In this document: one piece after another, positions 58,901-63,110 of the stretch
Layout: every line of letters starts with the position of its first letter
How positions within the stretch are numbered: the stretch's first letter is position 1
Origin: Liolophura sinensis
Taxonomy: Eukaryota > Mollusca > Polyplacophora > Chitonida > Chitonidae
Assembly (NCBI RefSeq): GCF_032854445.1
Contig: NC_088296.1
Coordinates: 9,648,706-9,712,705 of the forward strand
Length of the DNA: 64,000 nt
Direction: 5' to 3'
Notes under the pieces: generated by a model
What the model was told of the DNA's origin: nothing
Database searches by the model: none
Seen by the model: only the letters and a program-made list of their open reading frames with translations
Program-made: the position numbers and the translations under genes

Positions 58901-58926
58901 ATCCATTGACAACGAGGTCACGGAAC
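19842..58926 (+). CDS. TDRKH: TDRKH/Papi-like Tudor and KH domain protein (10 coding exons, C-terminus missing)
   Basis: Joining 19842-19938, 38595-38719, 44365-44572, 45733-45875, 46142-46289, 46512-46714, 47094-47266, 49099-49163, 50120-50271 and 58800-58926 gives one open frame of 480 codons. Every junction is GT-AG and phase-compatible. Domains in order: hydrophobic anchor at residues 10-27 followed by KR; acidic stretch 33-39; KH1 about 51-120 with GRQG at 66-69; KH2 about 131-197 with GRNG at 144-147; charged linker to about 260; extended Tudor about 263-455, with Tudor core WYRAR (331-335) and YYVDFGDNG (347-355). Likely aromatic-cage residues are Y332, Y348 and F351, with N354. Domain order matches animal TDRKH/Papi, known as an outer-mitochondrial-membrane PIWI-binding scaffold for pre-piRNA trimming. 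Human TDRKH is about 560 residues, so roughly 80 C-terminal residues are probably missing here. Identification rests on recalled family similarity, not a search. Function in this organism is inferred. Confidence 0.93.
20632..20899 (+). mobile_element. SINE-A, full length
   Basis: Head GCTTCCGTGGCTCAGTCTG, B box GAGTTCAAGTCC, 3' end TTCTTGAGTACGACA and an (AAAT)n tail. Confidence 0.93.
20920..21056 (+). mobile_element. SINE-A, diverged fragment
   Basis: CATGGATGGTCCTGAACTTC and TTCTTCAGTGTGTCG; directly follows another copy. Confidence 0.75.
21510..21670 (-). mobile_element. SINE-A, 5'-truncated
   Basis: GATTGTTGTTTTACGCCGTA, GGTTGCTGACAGACCTTCCC. Confidence 0.9.
22200..22580. other. CpG-enriched island in an intron
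   Basis: It contains many CpGs (such as CCGTCGGAAACCGGCGAAA and TTGACGATCGGGC) and an inverted CCAAT-type ATTGGCTGAGAG at about 22467 in an otherwise CpG-poor intron. It could be an internal promoter, an exon of an unknown transcript or a young mobile element. No ORF is convincing. Confidence 0.35.
23523..23759 (+). mobile_element. SINE-A, near full length
   Basis: Head GGGCCTCCGTGGCTCAGTTG through TTCTTGAGTACAGCG. A short internal deletion removes the CGGGCTCTGCCCGG segment. Confidence 0.92.
25795..26035 (+). repeat. Interspersed repeat D, copy 1
   Basis: Contains GAAGAGCAACTTTCAGTGCA, ATTTTCGAGACAAAACTACA, TTGGATTAGCCAATTTCAGG and ACAGAATATGT. Diverged but colinear with the copies at 43835 and 45180. 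Confidence 0.75.
27585..27680 (+). mobile_element. SINE-A 3' fragment
   Basis: CCGTCGTATAAGTGAAAT and TTCTTGAGTACGGCG. Confidence 0.9.
29033..29297 (+). mobile_element. SINE-A, full length, with target-site duplication
   Basis: Head GGCCTCCGTGGCTCAGTCGG, B box GAGTTCAAGTTC, conserved middle CAGCAACCTGCGGATGGTCG, and 3' end TTCTTGAGTACGGCG. Direct repeats TAAATGACTTAA (29021-29032 and 29298-29309) flank it exactly. It serves as a reference copy for the family: about 265 bp, tRNA-like head, no coding. Confidence 0.95.
30455..30602 (+). mobile_element. SINE-A, 5'-truncated
   Basis: CAGCAACTTGCGGCTGGTC and TTCTTGAGTACGGCA. Confidence 0.88.
31020..31227. repeat. About 51-bp tandem array, 4 copies
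   Basis: The unit contains ATGATAATCAGGCGTAAAAT and GTTTGAGGTAAGCCTACAT; copies vary by small indels. Confidence 0.9.
32682..33103. repeat. 40-bp tandem array, about 10 copies
   Basis: The unit contains CATGATTTAGTGTAAACAAT and CACAACTTTGTAAGCACGCC. The first copy has an extra 16-nt partial duplication. Confidence 0.95.
33125..33336 (+). mobile_element. SINE-A, diverged, full span
   Basis: The head GGGCCTCCGTGGCTGAGG is present. An 18-nt C run replaces the conserved middle. The 3' end is decayed (TCTCAAATGTCGCATG). Confidence 0.85.
33548..33741 (-). mobile_element. SINE-A, 5'-truncated, with target-site duplication
   Basis: Direct repeats ACAAAGAGGAATAA at 33534-33547 and 33742-33755. The head is missing, as in 5'-truncated retroposition. 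Confidence 0.9.
34196..34612. repeat. 21-bp repeats organised in a 99-bp higher-order unit
   Basis: The basic unit is TTCACCTGTTGGTTCATGTTT (21 bp), with a variant for GTTGGTCCATG. Four 21-bp units plus one 15-bp truncated unit form a 99-bp block, present about three times. Both strands stay open because all lengths are multiples of three; the minus strand reads as NMNQQVK/NMDQLVK heptads. I consider it a minisatellite rather than a gene. Confidence 0.9.
35560..35928 (+). mobile_element. SINE-B-like element, 3' end CACTCACTCACTCATT
   Basis: CATATGACTGAAAAAATTG then GACGTTAAACCCCGAGCAC mirrors the 3' domain of the copy at 41062. The body includes TAGCAGCACTATATAAAATA. The head is not clear. 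Confidence 0.7.
35955..36022. repeat. 22-bp tandem repeat, 3 copies
   Basis: The unit contains CTGCATGTAACAAGTGAAAC. Confidence 0.85.
36165..36195. other. GC-rich near-palindrome
   Basis: CCGGGGCC and GGCCCCTGG flank TAGGC, a local GC peak in AT-rich DNA. Confidence 0.6.
36862..36995 (+). mobile_element. SINE-A 3' fragment
   Basis: CCCGGGCCATGCCCGGTTTC and TTCTTGAGTACAGCA. Confidence 0.88.
37468..37896. mobile_element. Non-autonomous DNA element with imperfect TIRs, about 430 bp
   Basis: The left end TTTAAAGGGACATACTGCC is an imperfect reverse complement of the right end AGAAATATGCCTCTTTAAA. The interior has no coding capacity and higher GC than its flanks. TTTAAA may be part of the target duplication. 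The superfamily is not assigned. Confidence 0.6.
38035..38076 (+). mobile_element. SINE-B interior fragment
   Basis: GCCTCAGCATGGCATTTCAG then GAGGTAGCACTAT. Confidence 0.55.
38167..38245 (+). mobile_element. SINE-A head joined to a different 3' part
   Basis: GAGTCTCCGTGGCCAAGG and GTGAGTTCAAGTCCAG are SINE-A head. The following bases (to about 38360) match the SINE-B interior instead, so the copy looks chimeric. Confidence 0.6.
38595..38719 (+). CDS. TDRKH: TDRKH exon: acidic stretch and first half of KH1
   Basis: Acceptor TGTTTCAG, donor CAG|GTACCA. It enters in phase 1 and leaves in phase 0. It encodes an acidic run, then VIEVRVPSEAVGAVIGRQG, the start of a KH domain with the GRQG RNA-binding loop (residues 66-69). 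KH1 is split by a 5.6-kb intron immediately after the GXXG helix. Confidence 0.93.
38955..39100 (+). mobile_element. SINE-C copy (tRNA-like head)
   Basis: AACTTTCCAGTGCGTATAAT, an A-box-like CCTCAGTTGGTAGAGCG and B-box-like GAGTTTGAACCC. Shared with 50638-50810; outside the tRNA-like part the two copies also align upstream, so it is a repeat, not a tRNA gene. Confidence 0.75.
39283..40425. repeat. 27-bp tandem array, about 42 copies
   Basis: The unit contains CACAGGTCATTCTAATATAC then CATTTTA, with alternating variants (CATTTTA/AACTTTA, TCATTC/TCAGTC). Because 27 is a multiple of three, several frames stay open on both strands as nine-residue repeats. No start context or conserved domain supports coding. 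Confidence 0.95.
40478..40562. repeat. 21-bp tandem repeat, 4 copies
   Basis: The unit is close to CTGGAGCCTCATGACTACAG. Confidence 0.9.
41062..41455 (+). mobile_element. SINE-B, near full length
   Basis: A second SINE family. tRNA-like head TGGTGGCCAAATGGTTAGAG with B box GGGATCAAACCC. A long body contains CTTCAGCATGACACTTCATT and GGCAGCACTTTGGTGGCATG. The 3' end ATATGACTGACAAATTGTTA is followed by GAAACCCTAAAGCATTCATTC. It resembles the molluscan V-type SINEs I know of; the family assignment is from memory. Confidence 0.8.
42066..42420. repeat. 23-bp tandem array, about 15 copies
   Basis: The unit contains GAATATTCCTGGTTTCTCCG. Three 23-bp units make a 69-nt period that cycles through all three frames and keeps the minus strand open as a 23-residue repeat. 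Confidence 0.94.
42880..43360. repeat. 60-bp tandem array, 8 copies
   Basis: The unit contains ATGTTCAACTAATAGACAAT, ACCACACTAGTATAAGATGT and AATATAGTCTTATCTTATAA. Copies differ at a few sites (A/G at CAACTAAT, AGTATAAG/TGTGTAAG). Confidence 0.96.
43835..44030 (+). repeat. Interspersed repeat D, copy 2
   Basis: Contains CATATAAAAGAGAAACCTTC, GCAATTTATGGACTTTTTTG, TTACCAGTTTCAGGGT and CAGAATATGCTTGA, in the same order as copies 1 and 3. Confidence 0.75.
44030..44258. repeat. About 40-bp tandem array, 6 copies
   Basis: The unit contains TTGAAGCACTACGGTAACAT and ATTGACACGTTAAA; lengths vary by 2-6 nt. It ends about 100 nt before the acceptor at 44364. Confidence 0.92.
44365..44572 (+). CDS. 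TDRKH: TDRKH exon: rest of KH1 and start of KH2
   Basis: Acceptor TTGTACAG; donor ATCG|GTGAGT in phase 1. It encodes the KH1 beta strands and C-terminal helix (DSGARVQFKDRD, then TITIRGTLEAAQLAE), and the start of KH2 (EEIYVPVKCLGRIIG). The exon ends inside the KH2 GXXG loop. A 52-bp minisatellite begins directly at its donor. Confidence 0.93.
44573..44993. repeat. 52-bp tandem array starting at a splice donor, about 8 copies
   Basis: The unit contains TTTCTATACTGATTGCTTGT, GCTGTGATTAGATGAGATGA and TGTTATACAAAG. The first copy starts within the donor GTGAGTTTCTGTATTGAG of the exon ending at 44572. Confidence 0.95.
45180..45390 (+). repeat. Interspersed repeat D, copy 3
   Basis: Contains ATATGAAAGAGCAACTTGCA, GTGCAGTTTATGCATATTTA, TTGGATTGGCCAATTTCAGG and AATATGCTTGACTAG. 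Confidence 0.75.
45733..45875 (+). CDS. TDRKH: TDRKH exon: core of KH2
   Basis: Acceptor TTACCATCAG, donor AAG|GTAAGA; phase 1 in, phase 0 out. It completes the GRNG loop (residues 144-147) and encodes DTIRQMCRSSKAKIKID and a VMVTGG strand, typical of a type I KH domain. Confidence 0.93.
46142..46289 (+). CDS. TDRKH: TDRKH exon: end of KH2 and charged linker
   Basis: Acceptor CATTTTCAG, donor GCAG|GTATGA; phase 0 in, phase 1 out. It encodes the last KH2 helix (ALIEEKIQEEEEFRSR), then a basic/acidic linker rich in K, R, E and Q. The linker is low-complexity and probably disordered. Confidence 0.9.
46512..46714 (+). CDS. TDRKH: TDRKH exon: N-terminal part of extended Tudor
   Basis: Acceptor CTGTCTCCAG, donor CATG|GTAAGG; phase 1 in, phase 0 out. 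FMEVYVSAVETPGHFWVQI and the following helix match the strand and helix that precede a Tudor core in extended Tudor domains. Confidence 0.92.
46965..47032 (+). mobile_element. SINE-A 3' relic
   Basis: CACCATTATGGAAGTGAGAAA and CAATCAAATAAATCAATAAA; strongly decayed. Confidence 0.55.
47094..47266 (+). CDS. TDRKH: TDRKH exon: Tudor core
   Basis: Acceptor TATTTTGTAG, donor GAG|GTAAGG; phase 0 in, phase 2 out. It encodes NVGDIVAAPF, WYRARIVGF and LYYVDFGDNG. This is the Tudor barrel whose aromatic cage binds symmetrically dimethylated arginine in the family. The intron begins with a motif shared with the intron at 50272. Confidence 0.94.
47267..49098 (+). other. TDRKH intron (1.8 kb)
   Basis: Phase 2; begins GTAAGGGAGATAACTCTG and ends with a long T run before CTCCACAG. 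Apart from the motif at the donor, I see no repeat or gene in it. Confidence 0.85.
49099..49163 (+). CDS. TDRKH: TDRKH exon: end of Tudor core
   Basis: Acceptor ACCTCCACAG, donor GTCG|GTGAGC; phase 2 in, phase 1 out. Although only 65 nt, it is confidently recognised from GDFLSLPFQAIECYLANV, which continues the LR of the previous exon and is a highly conserved Tudor stretch. Confidence 0.94.
49164..50119 (+). other. TDRKH intron (0.96 kb)
   Basis: Phase 1. It contains a SINE-A copy (49322-49465) and a small open segment at 49741-49944 followed by GTAAGT. That segment is not needed for continuity of the Tudor domain. Confidence 0.85.
49322..49467 (+). mobile_element. SINE-A, 5'-truncated
   Basis: CAGCAACCTGCAGATGGTC and TTCTTGAGTACTGCT. 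Confidence 0.9.
50120..50271 (+). CDS. TDRKH: TDRKH exon: C-terminal part of extended Tudor
   Basis: Acceptor TTCTTTTCAG, donor CAG|GTAAGG; phase 1 in, phase 0 out. It encodes DDFEELSYCALWKVVMAK and the strand ending in LHMIDTNGEQ, matching the SN-like half of extended Tudor domains. Confidence 0.93.
50638..50810 (+). mobile_element. SINE-C copy (tRNA-like head)
   Basis: CAGCTTTCCAGTGCTTATAAT, TTAGCTCAGTTAGTAGAGC and GAGTTCGAATCC. It is more tRNA-like than the copy at 38955, but lacks a pairable acceptor stem. Confidence 0.75.
50848..50925 (-). mobile_element. SINE-B interior fragment
   Basis: Reverse complement of the SINE-B core: GTGCTGCCTCACTGGAATGT and AGGACACCAGACATGATGCC. Confidence 0.65.
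50941..51187 (+). mobile_element. SINE-A, diverged
   Basis: Decayed head (GGTGGCCGAGGAGGTTAGC), middle CAGCAACCTGCAGATGG and 3' end TTTTTGAGTACTGGG. Confidence 0.85.
51414..52016. repeat. Foldback element, arms about 160 bp
   Basis: Left arm 51414-51585 and right arm 51866-52016 are reverse complements at moderate identity. Shared words are TTTGTATGGTGGGTATTTG, TCTTCAATATTTT and GAAAACATA. The loop of about 280 nt is AT-rich. Confidence 0.82.
52078..52145. repeat. 24-bp tandem repeat, about 3 copies
   Basis: The unit is AAAAATATATGCTATCTGTG plus CTCA, directly after the foldback element. Confidence 0.88.
52782..52882. repeat. 22-bp tandem repeat, about 4 copies
   Basis: The unit is close to GTGTCATTTGCATAGGGAAG. 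Confidence 0.88.
53105..54035. repeat. 188-bp tandem array, about 5 copies
   Basis: The unit runs from ATTGTTGTTAGATTCAAGAA through CTCCCTAAGGCACTTCC to TATATGCAAACATGTA. Central copies are almost identical; both end copies are more diverged. Apparent ORFs repeat every 188 nt and are not genes. The unit length is satellite-like. Confidence 0.94.
54471..54622 (-). CDS. Nested gene exon 3 (C-terminus)
   Basis: Acceptor ATTTCTTCAG; the phase-1 entry continues exon 2 in frame. It encodes DIDGTVVDIHGDMRRELTRL, then an amphipathic helix ending at the TGA at 54471-54473. No polyadenylation signal is evident close downstream on the minus strand. The first TTTATT on the plus strand lies inside the 188-bp array. 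Confidence 0.7.
54471..56634 (-). CDS. Unrecognised coiled-coil-like protein nested antisense in a TDRKH intron
   Basis: Exon 1 starts at ATG 56634 (protein begins MATPRKSQSLHSILGQL). An in-frame TAG at 56692-56694 and no other ATG between fix the start. Exon 2 ends at 55304 with donor GAAG|GTAAGG. Exon 3 is 54622-54471, after acceptor TTTCTTCAG. The exon 1/2 junction is ambiguous: either 55732 to 55574 (phase 0, about 441 residues) or 55659 to 55576 (phase 1, about 466). The N-terminal 200 or so residues look helical and globular (HDTLHLHRRYN, LRLLRWNVERLLRT, VLWKCVNSSL). A linker holds QRRKKKSD and WDEEDDDNY. The C-terminus (DMRRELTRLRTSIKLRMR and the VQQKINEL heptads) looks like a coiled coil. 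No signal peptide or membrane segment is seen. I do not recognise the family and assign no function. The long ORF has coding-like codon use and more CpG than flanking DNA. Confidence 0.75.
54858..55074 (-). mobile_element. SINE-A in the nested gene's second intron
   Basis: The reverse-complement 3' end and (TTTA)n tail are at the left, with a partial head at the right. It lies between exons 2 and 3 of the antisense gene, so it is in sense orientation to that gene. Confidence 0.9.
55304..55576 (-). CDS. Nested gene exon 2
   Basis: It starts after acceptor CCGCAG (exon from 55576), or after the next AG (exon from 55574). It encodes SNIHPLDQDGDMNETKSK and a segment ending DLKNVIQKIEG, leaving in phase 1 at a consensus donor, G|GTAAGG. 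Confidence 0.7.
55732..56634 (-). CDS. Nested gene exon 1
   Basis: It is open from ATG 56634; the frame runs on to a TAA at 55600-55602. A consensus donor, AAG|GTAAAA, lies at 55732/55731; a weaker donor, C|GTAACA, lies at 55659/55658. Either requires an intron whose 3' end holds a CTAAC branch-like motif and a pyrimidine-rich tract before CCGCAG. Confidence 0.72.
57193..57224. repeat. GT dinucleotide microsatellite
   Basis: Roughly 14 GT/GC steps, almost pure. Confidence 0.95.
57250..57487 (+). mobile_element. SINE-A, diverged, full span
   Basis: Head GAGCCTCCGTGGCCAAGG, B box GAGCTCAAGTCC and a decayed 3' end with an AAATAAATAAA tail. Confidence 0.85.
57876..57965 (-). mobile_element. SINE-A middle fragment
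   Basis: GGGGGAAACCCACGACCATC and GGTTGCTGACAGACCTTCCC; both ends missing. Confidence 0.85.
58612..58697. repeat. About 20-bp tandem repeat, 4 copies
   Basis: The unit is GTTTACCTTAAACATTGTA. It lies about 100 nt upstream of the acceptor at 58799. Confidence 0.85.
58800..58926 (+). CDS. TDRKH: TDRKH exon: end of extended Tudor (last recognised exon)
   Basis: Acceptor GTTCCCACAG. It continues directly from the exon at 50271 with DVDINAEMVRRGYAAW, the conserved closing helix of the extended Tudor. The preferred donor is GAAC|GTGAGT (58926/58927, phase 1). An alternative in-exon donor, CAG|GTATCC, at 58898/58899 would shorten it by 28 nt and change the frame. Reading past 58926 there is no convincing conserved C-terminus before a stop, so at least one more exon follows. 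Confidence 0.9.
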
Positions 58927-59444
58927 GTGAGTGCATGGCTTTGCATGGCCTATCGCTTCTCATCATCTTCATATCACCTTCATAGTCCAATCAGAATAGA
59001 GGATTTTGGCAGGCTAAGCTCTGTGGTTCAGCTTTTGTTACTAACTTTAATTTGGTTGACAAAAGTTAAGAGTTTTTTTTTGGGGGGGGGGGGGAGGGAG
59101 GGGGAAGGGAGCTGTTGTTTAGTTTACACCATCAACCTGACCACAATCTTTAAAGTGAAATATTCTTCAAAATTCTGTATAAAACCCCGAGCAGTAAATG
59201 ATTAATTTTGTAAGAACTTCCTTTTGTATGCCAATGGAAATGTATTAACCATAAGAGGGGCGTAACCACTCTAAAAGAATCCAGGTCAGATTTTATTTTT
59301 TTTTTAGGTTTTGTAATTCTTTCAATAGATAATACAGTGCATATGCTATTTTTCAACAATGACAGTTTTTAGAAAAGCAAGCAAATAATCTCTCCAAGAT
59401 ACATCCACCCAACAGTCCTATAGATTTGGATATTCTAAGTAACT

Positions 59445-59672
59445 TCAGACCCAGGAGCCACTCACCAGTGCGGTCGTTTTGAATTCAAGTCATGCTGGCT
59501 TCCTCTCCGCCGTAAGTGGGAAGGTCTGGCAGCAACCTGCGGATAGTCGTTGGTTTCCCCCTGGCTTTGCTCGGTTACCTTTCATGATAATGCTGGCCGC
59601 TGTCGTAGAAGTGAAATATTCTTGAGTACAGAGTAAAACATCAATCAAATAAATAAATAAATAATTAAATCA
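59445..59672 (+). mobile_element. SINE-A, head-truncated
   Basis: It starts at GACCCAGGAGCCACTCACC and ends TTCTTGAGTACAGAG with an (AAAT)n tail. Confidence 0.9.
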
Positions 59673-61312
59673 AAACTTCAGTTGTAAAGCTTATCAAGAT
59701 AAATGTGACCATCTTATATTAGCCAGATTTTGATGTTGGTGTCTCGGTGGCATTTAATATTTTTCTTGATTTAAATAGAGATGTGCATAAAGATACATTT
59801 AAAAACTCCTTTCTATGTGTATTCATACATGTTATATAGGCAAAGTAGAGTCAAATTGAAGTTAGGAGTAACTCAAAAAAAAAAAATTTAAACAATGTTC
59901 ACAAAAATCGGAGAAAGCTTCACTGAGCTATTAAACATCTGGAAAATACCTTTGTATACTTATAATATGTTGTCATAAGGCTGGACAGGGAATATGTCTG
60001 AAAATGAATTCGTAATCAATTTCTTATTTATTTTTGTCCGATAAATGTGATATATATCTGTTGTACACGTAATATTTTTCTTTGTCTTTTGTCCCTGGAT
60101 GAAATTTTGCTCCTTCATTGACTTCATGTAACTTCACTTCTATGTAGGAGTATGTAAGAGAGCTATTGCTACCTTAACAAAACTTCTTTGGTTGTAAAAA
60201 AAGACAATTTAAATAAAAGACAACACCGCTACTTCATTATGATATTAAAATGAAAACACATCAATGAAATGAAGCCTGCAACTGAAGTTACTAATAGATA
60301 ATATTGTAACAATAAACCTTCAAACCTTTTTATATGTATGGTAAGATAAGGTGACCTTGACATTTTCAGAACTTTGTCTTTTGGTGCTTTCTTCAGCGAT
60401 TTTTTTTTTTCTGTCAAGATACCTAATATGAAATGAGCCAGTCTACGATCTAAAGGTATAATTATGTTCATAATAAGTAATTAGTAATTAAAAATGTTTT
60501 ACCTTTGCTATCATTCTTCAGGTATATATTGGGCACGAAAGTTGGCAAAGGTAGTGATGATTTTATCTCCTAGCAAAAAAAAAACCTAAATTTTGTTATC
60601 GCATTCATTGTTTCCATAATCATTATCATTATCATCATCTACAACATTGGCATCACTGTTTCTGTCGTAGTAGGCTCATTAATTTGGCTAGCTGTGAACC
60701 CTGGCTTTGTGCTACACGCGCTGAGATAGTCCAATCAAGATTGTGTAGAAGTACAGAATCTATTGTCCCAGGTTTACATGTTTAGAAGTAAACACTTGAC
60801 TCAGATTTTGATGTGAATAAAGTAAGAATTGTGCTTGAAACTTGCTTATGTTAAAAAAAGTCCCTGTTTAGAAAGTAAACACATGGGTCAGGTTGCCTTC
60901 TTGTGTTTATAGGACTAAGCAGTTGAGGAGTTTATTATAAAGACTAAGCAGTTGACTTAAATTTTGAGGAGTTTAAAGAAGTCTGTTTAATAAGTATATC
61001 CTACCTAAAACTCTGATGATTGTGGTGCAGTAAACACTTATCTCCAACTTACATGTTTAGAGGTAAACACTGGACACGTTTTTGAGGAGGATTTTACTAA
61101 AGTGTAACTAAATAAAGTAAGCCATGCTCTAAAGATTCTGTGACATCCATGTTGAGAAAGTTTAAAACAAAAAACATGTATATCAGAGTATGAACTGTGT
61201 GCCTGAAAATGTCCATTTGTGTGTAAATGAAATACATTTACTATTTTTAAAAAGTCTAGTTTTTTGCATATTAAAATTTAATGCACATACTACTACTTTG
61301 TGACACGATTGC

Positions 61313-61438
61313 ATGTCATGGGTTCCCCCAGGGTTCTGCCTGGTTCACACCCACTATGAAGCTGGCAGCCATCGTATAAGTGAAATATTCTTGAGTACAG
61401 TGTAAAACACCAATCAAAACAAGTAAATGAATAAAGTG
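61313..61438 (+). mobile_element. SINE-A 3' fragment
   Basis: CATCGTATAAGTGAAATATT and TTCTTGAGTACAGTG with tail. Confidence 0.88.
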
Positions 61439-61763
61439 ACTGTCTTTGTTCATAGAAAGTGGAAAAATTAAAAAATTCTTTAATGTACAGTATACAAAAT
61501 CTTAAGTAAATTTTCACAGATAAAATTGATTTGCGTTTAAACGCAGAATGTTAAAATTGCTTTGCCTAGTAGCTCTACAACCATTGCCCATCAAAGCTAA
61601 CAAAAGCAGAGCCGTATCGTTTGCACTGGAATACTAATTATAAGCTGAAAATAGGAGTTGTTTGAATAAATTGTGGGAAATTATGATTTTGGGCTTTTAA
61701 CTGCTTGCTTAGTAGCAAATAAAGTTTTAATCCATCTATTGCCCACGAAACTGTTACAGTTGT

Positions 61764-62342
61764 ACAGCAGTAGCTTTAATACAGAATGACTTGTATTGAA
61801 CCACATGTTAAATAGGTGACTAGCAGTACAGCAGTAGCTTTAATACAGAATTACTTGTTTTGAACCACATGTTAAATAGGTGACTAGCAGTACAGCAGTA
61901 GCTTTAATACAGAATCACTTGTATTGAACCACATGTTAAATAGGTGACTAGCAGTACAGCAGTAGCTTTAATACAGAATCACTTGTATTGAACCACATGT
62001 TAAATAGATGACTAGCAGTACAGCAGTAGCTTTAATACAGAATTACTTGTATTGAACCACATGTTAAATAGGTGACTAGCATTACAGCAAGTAGCTTTAA
62101 TACAGAATTACTTGTATTGAACCACATGTTAAATAGGTGACTAGCAGTACAGCAGTAGCTTTAATACAGAATCACTTGTATTGAACCACATGTTAAATAG
62201 GTGACTAGCAGTACAGCAGTAGCTTTAATACAGAATCACTTGTATTGAACCACATGTTAAATAGGTGACTAGCAGTACAGCAGTAGCTTTAATACAGAAT
62301 CACTTGTATTGAACCACATGTTAAATAGATGACTAGCAGTAC
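61764..62342. repeat. 64-bp tandem array, 9 copies
   Basis: The unit contains ACAGCAGTAGCTTTAATACA, GAATCACTTGTATTGAACCA and CATGTTAAATAGGTGACTAG. Copies are highly similar with few substitutions and one 1-nt insertion. Confidence 0.95.
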
Positions 62343-62689
62343 GAGTTTAGTATCTATATAGCGTAAGTCATTCAGCTACAGCTTGATTTTCTGTTTTGCT
62401 ATATCTAACTGCTTATTTTTTTTCTTTTTTCTTTTTTTTTTACATAAGATTTTGTAGCTATATGTATGATGTAGAAGTTTAGTTAAGAAACCCTGACCCT
62501 ATTGATAAATTCCAATCAAAGCTGGCCATTGTCTCAAGAAGTACTTGACCAGTGGATTCATTAGCATCTGACCAATGGCATTTGTAGGACTTGACAAGTG
62601 GCTTTCTTTATGGCACCTGACTACTAGATCTTCTGTAATAAGAACCTGATTAGTGATTTCCAGAACACTTGGCCACTGTAGCTAAGAGC

Positions 62690-63110
62690 ACCTAATAAGT
62701 GGACCTATCTGCACCTGAACTTTGGGGTTATTAGCACCTGATCAGTGGGTCTATCTGCACCTGAACTTTGGGCTTATTAGAACCTCACCAGTGGGCGTAT
62801 CTGCACCTGAACTATGAGGCTCTTAGTACCTGACCAATGGGCATATCTGCACATAAACTGTGGGGCTATTAGCCCCTGACCGATGGGCCTATCTGCACCT
62901 GAACGTTGGGGCTATTAGCACCTGATCAGTGAGCCTATCTGCACCTGAACTATGAGGCTATTAGCACCTAACCAATCAGCTGAACTGTGGGGCTATTAGC
63001 ACCTGATCAGTGGGCCTATCTGCACCTGTAGTTTGGGGTTATTAGCACCTGGACTATGGGGCTGTTAGCACCTGAACTGTGGGGCTATTAGCACCAGATC
63101 AATGAGGCTG
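62690..63110. repeat. Diverged about 54-bp tandem repeat, about 8 copies
   Basis: Recurring words are TATCTGCACCTGAAC, GGGGCTATTAGCACCTGA and TCAGTGGGCC, with copy lengths reduced by deletions. An old array. Confidence 0.85.

Noticed and set aside
62427-62480. Terminal TDRKH exon after TTTTTACATAAG
   Set aside because: It would add only eight codons before a stop, and the acceptor-like site is simply a long T run.
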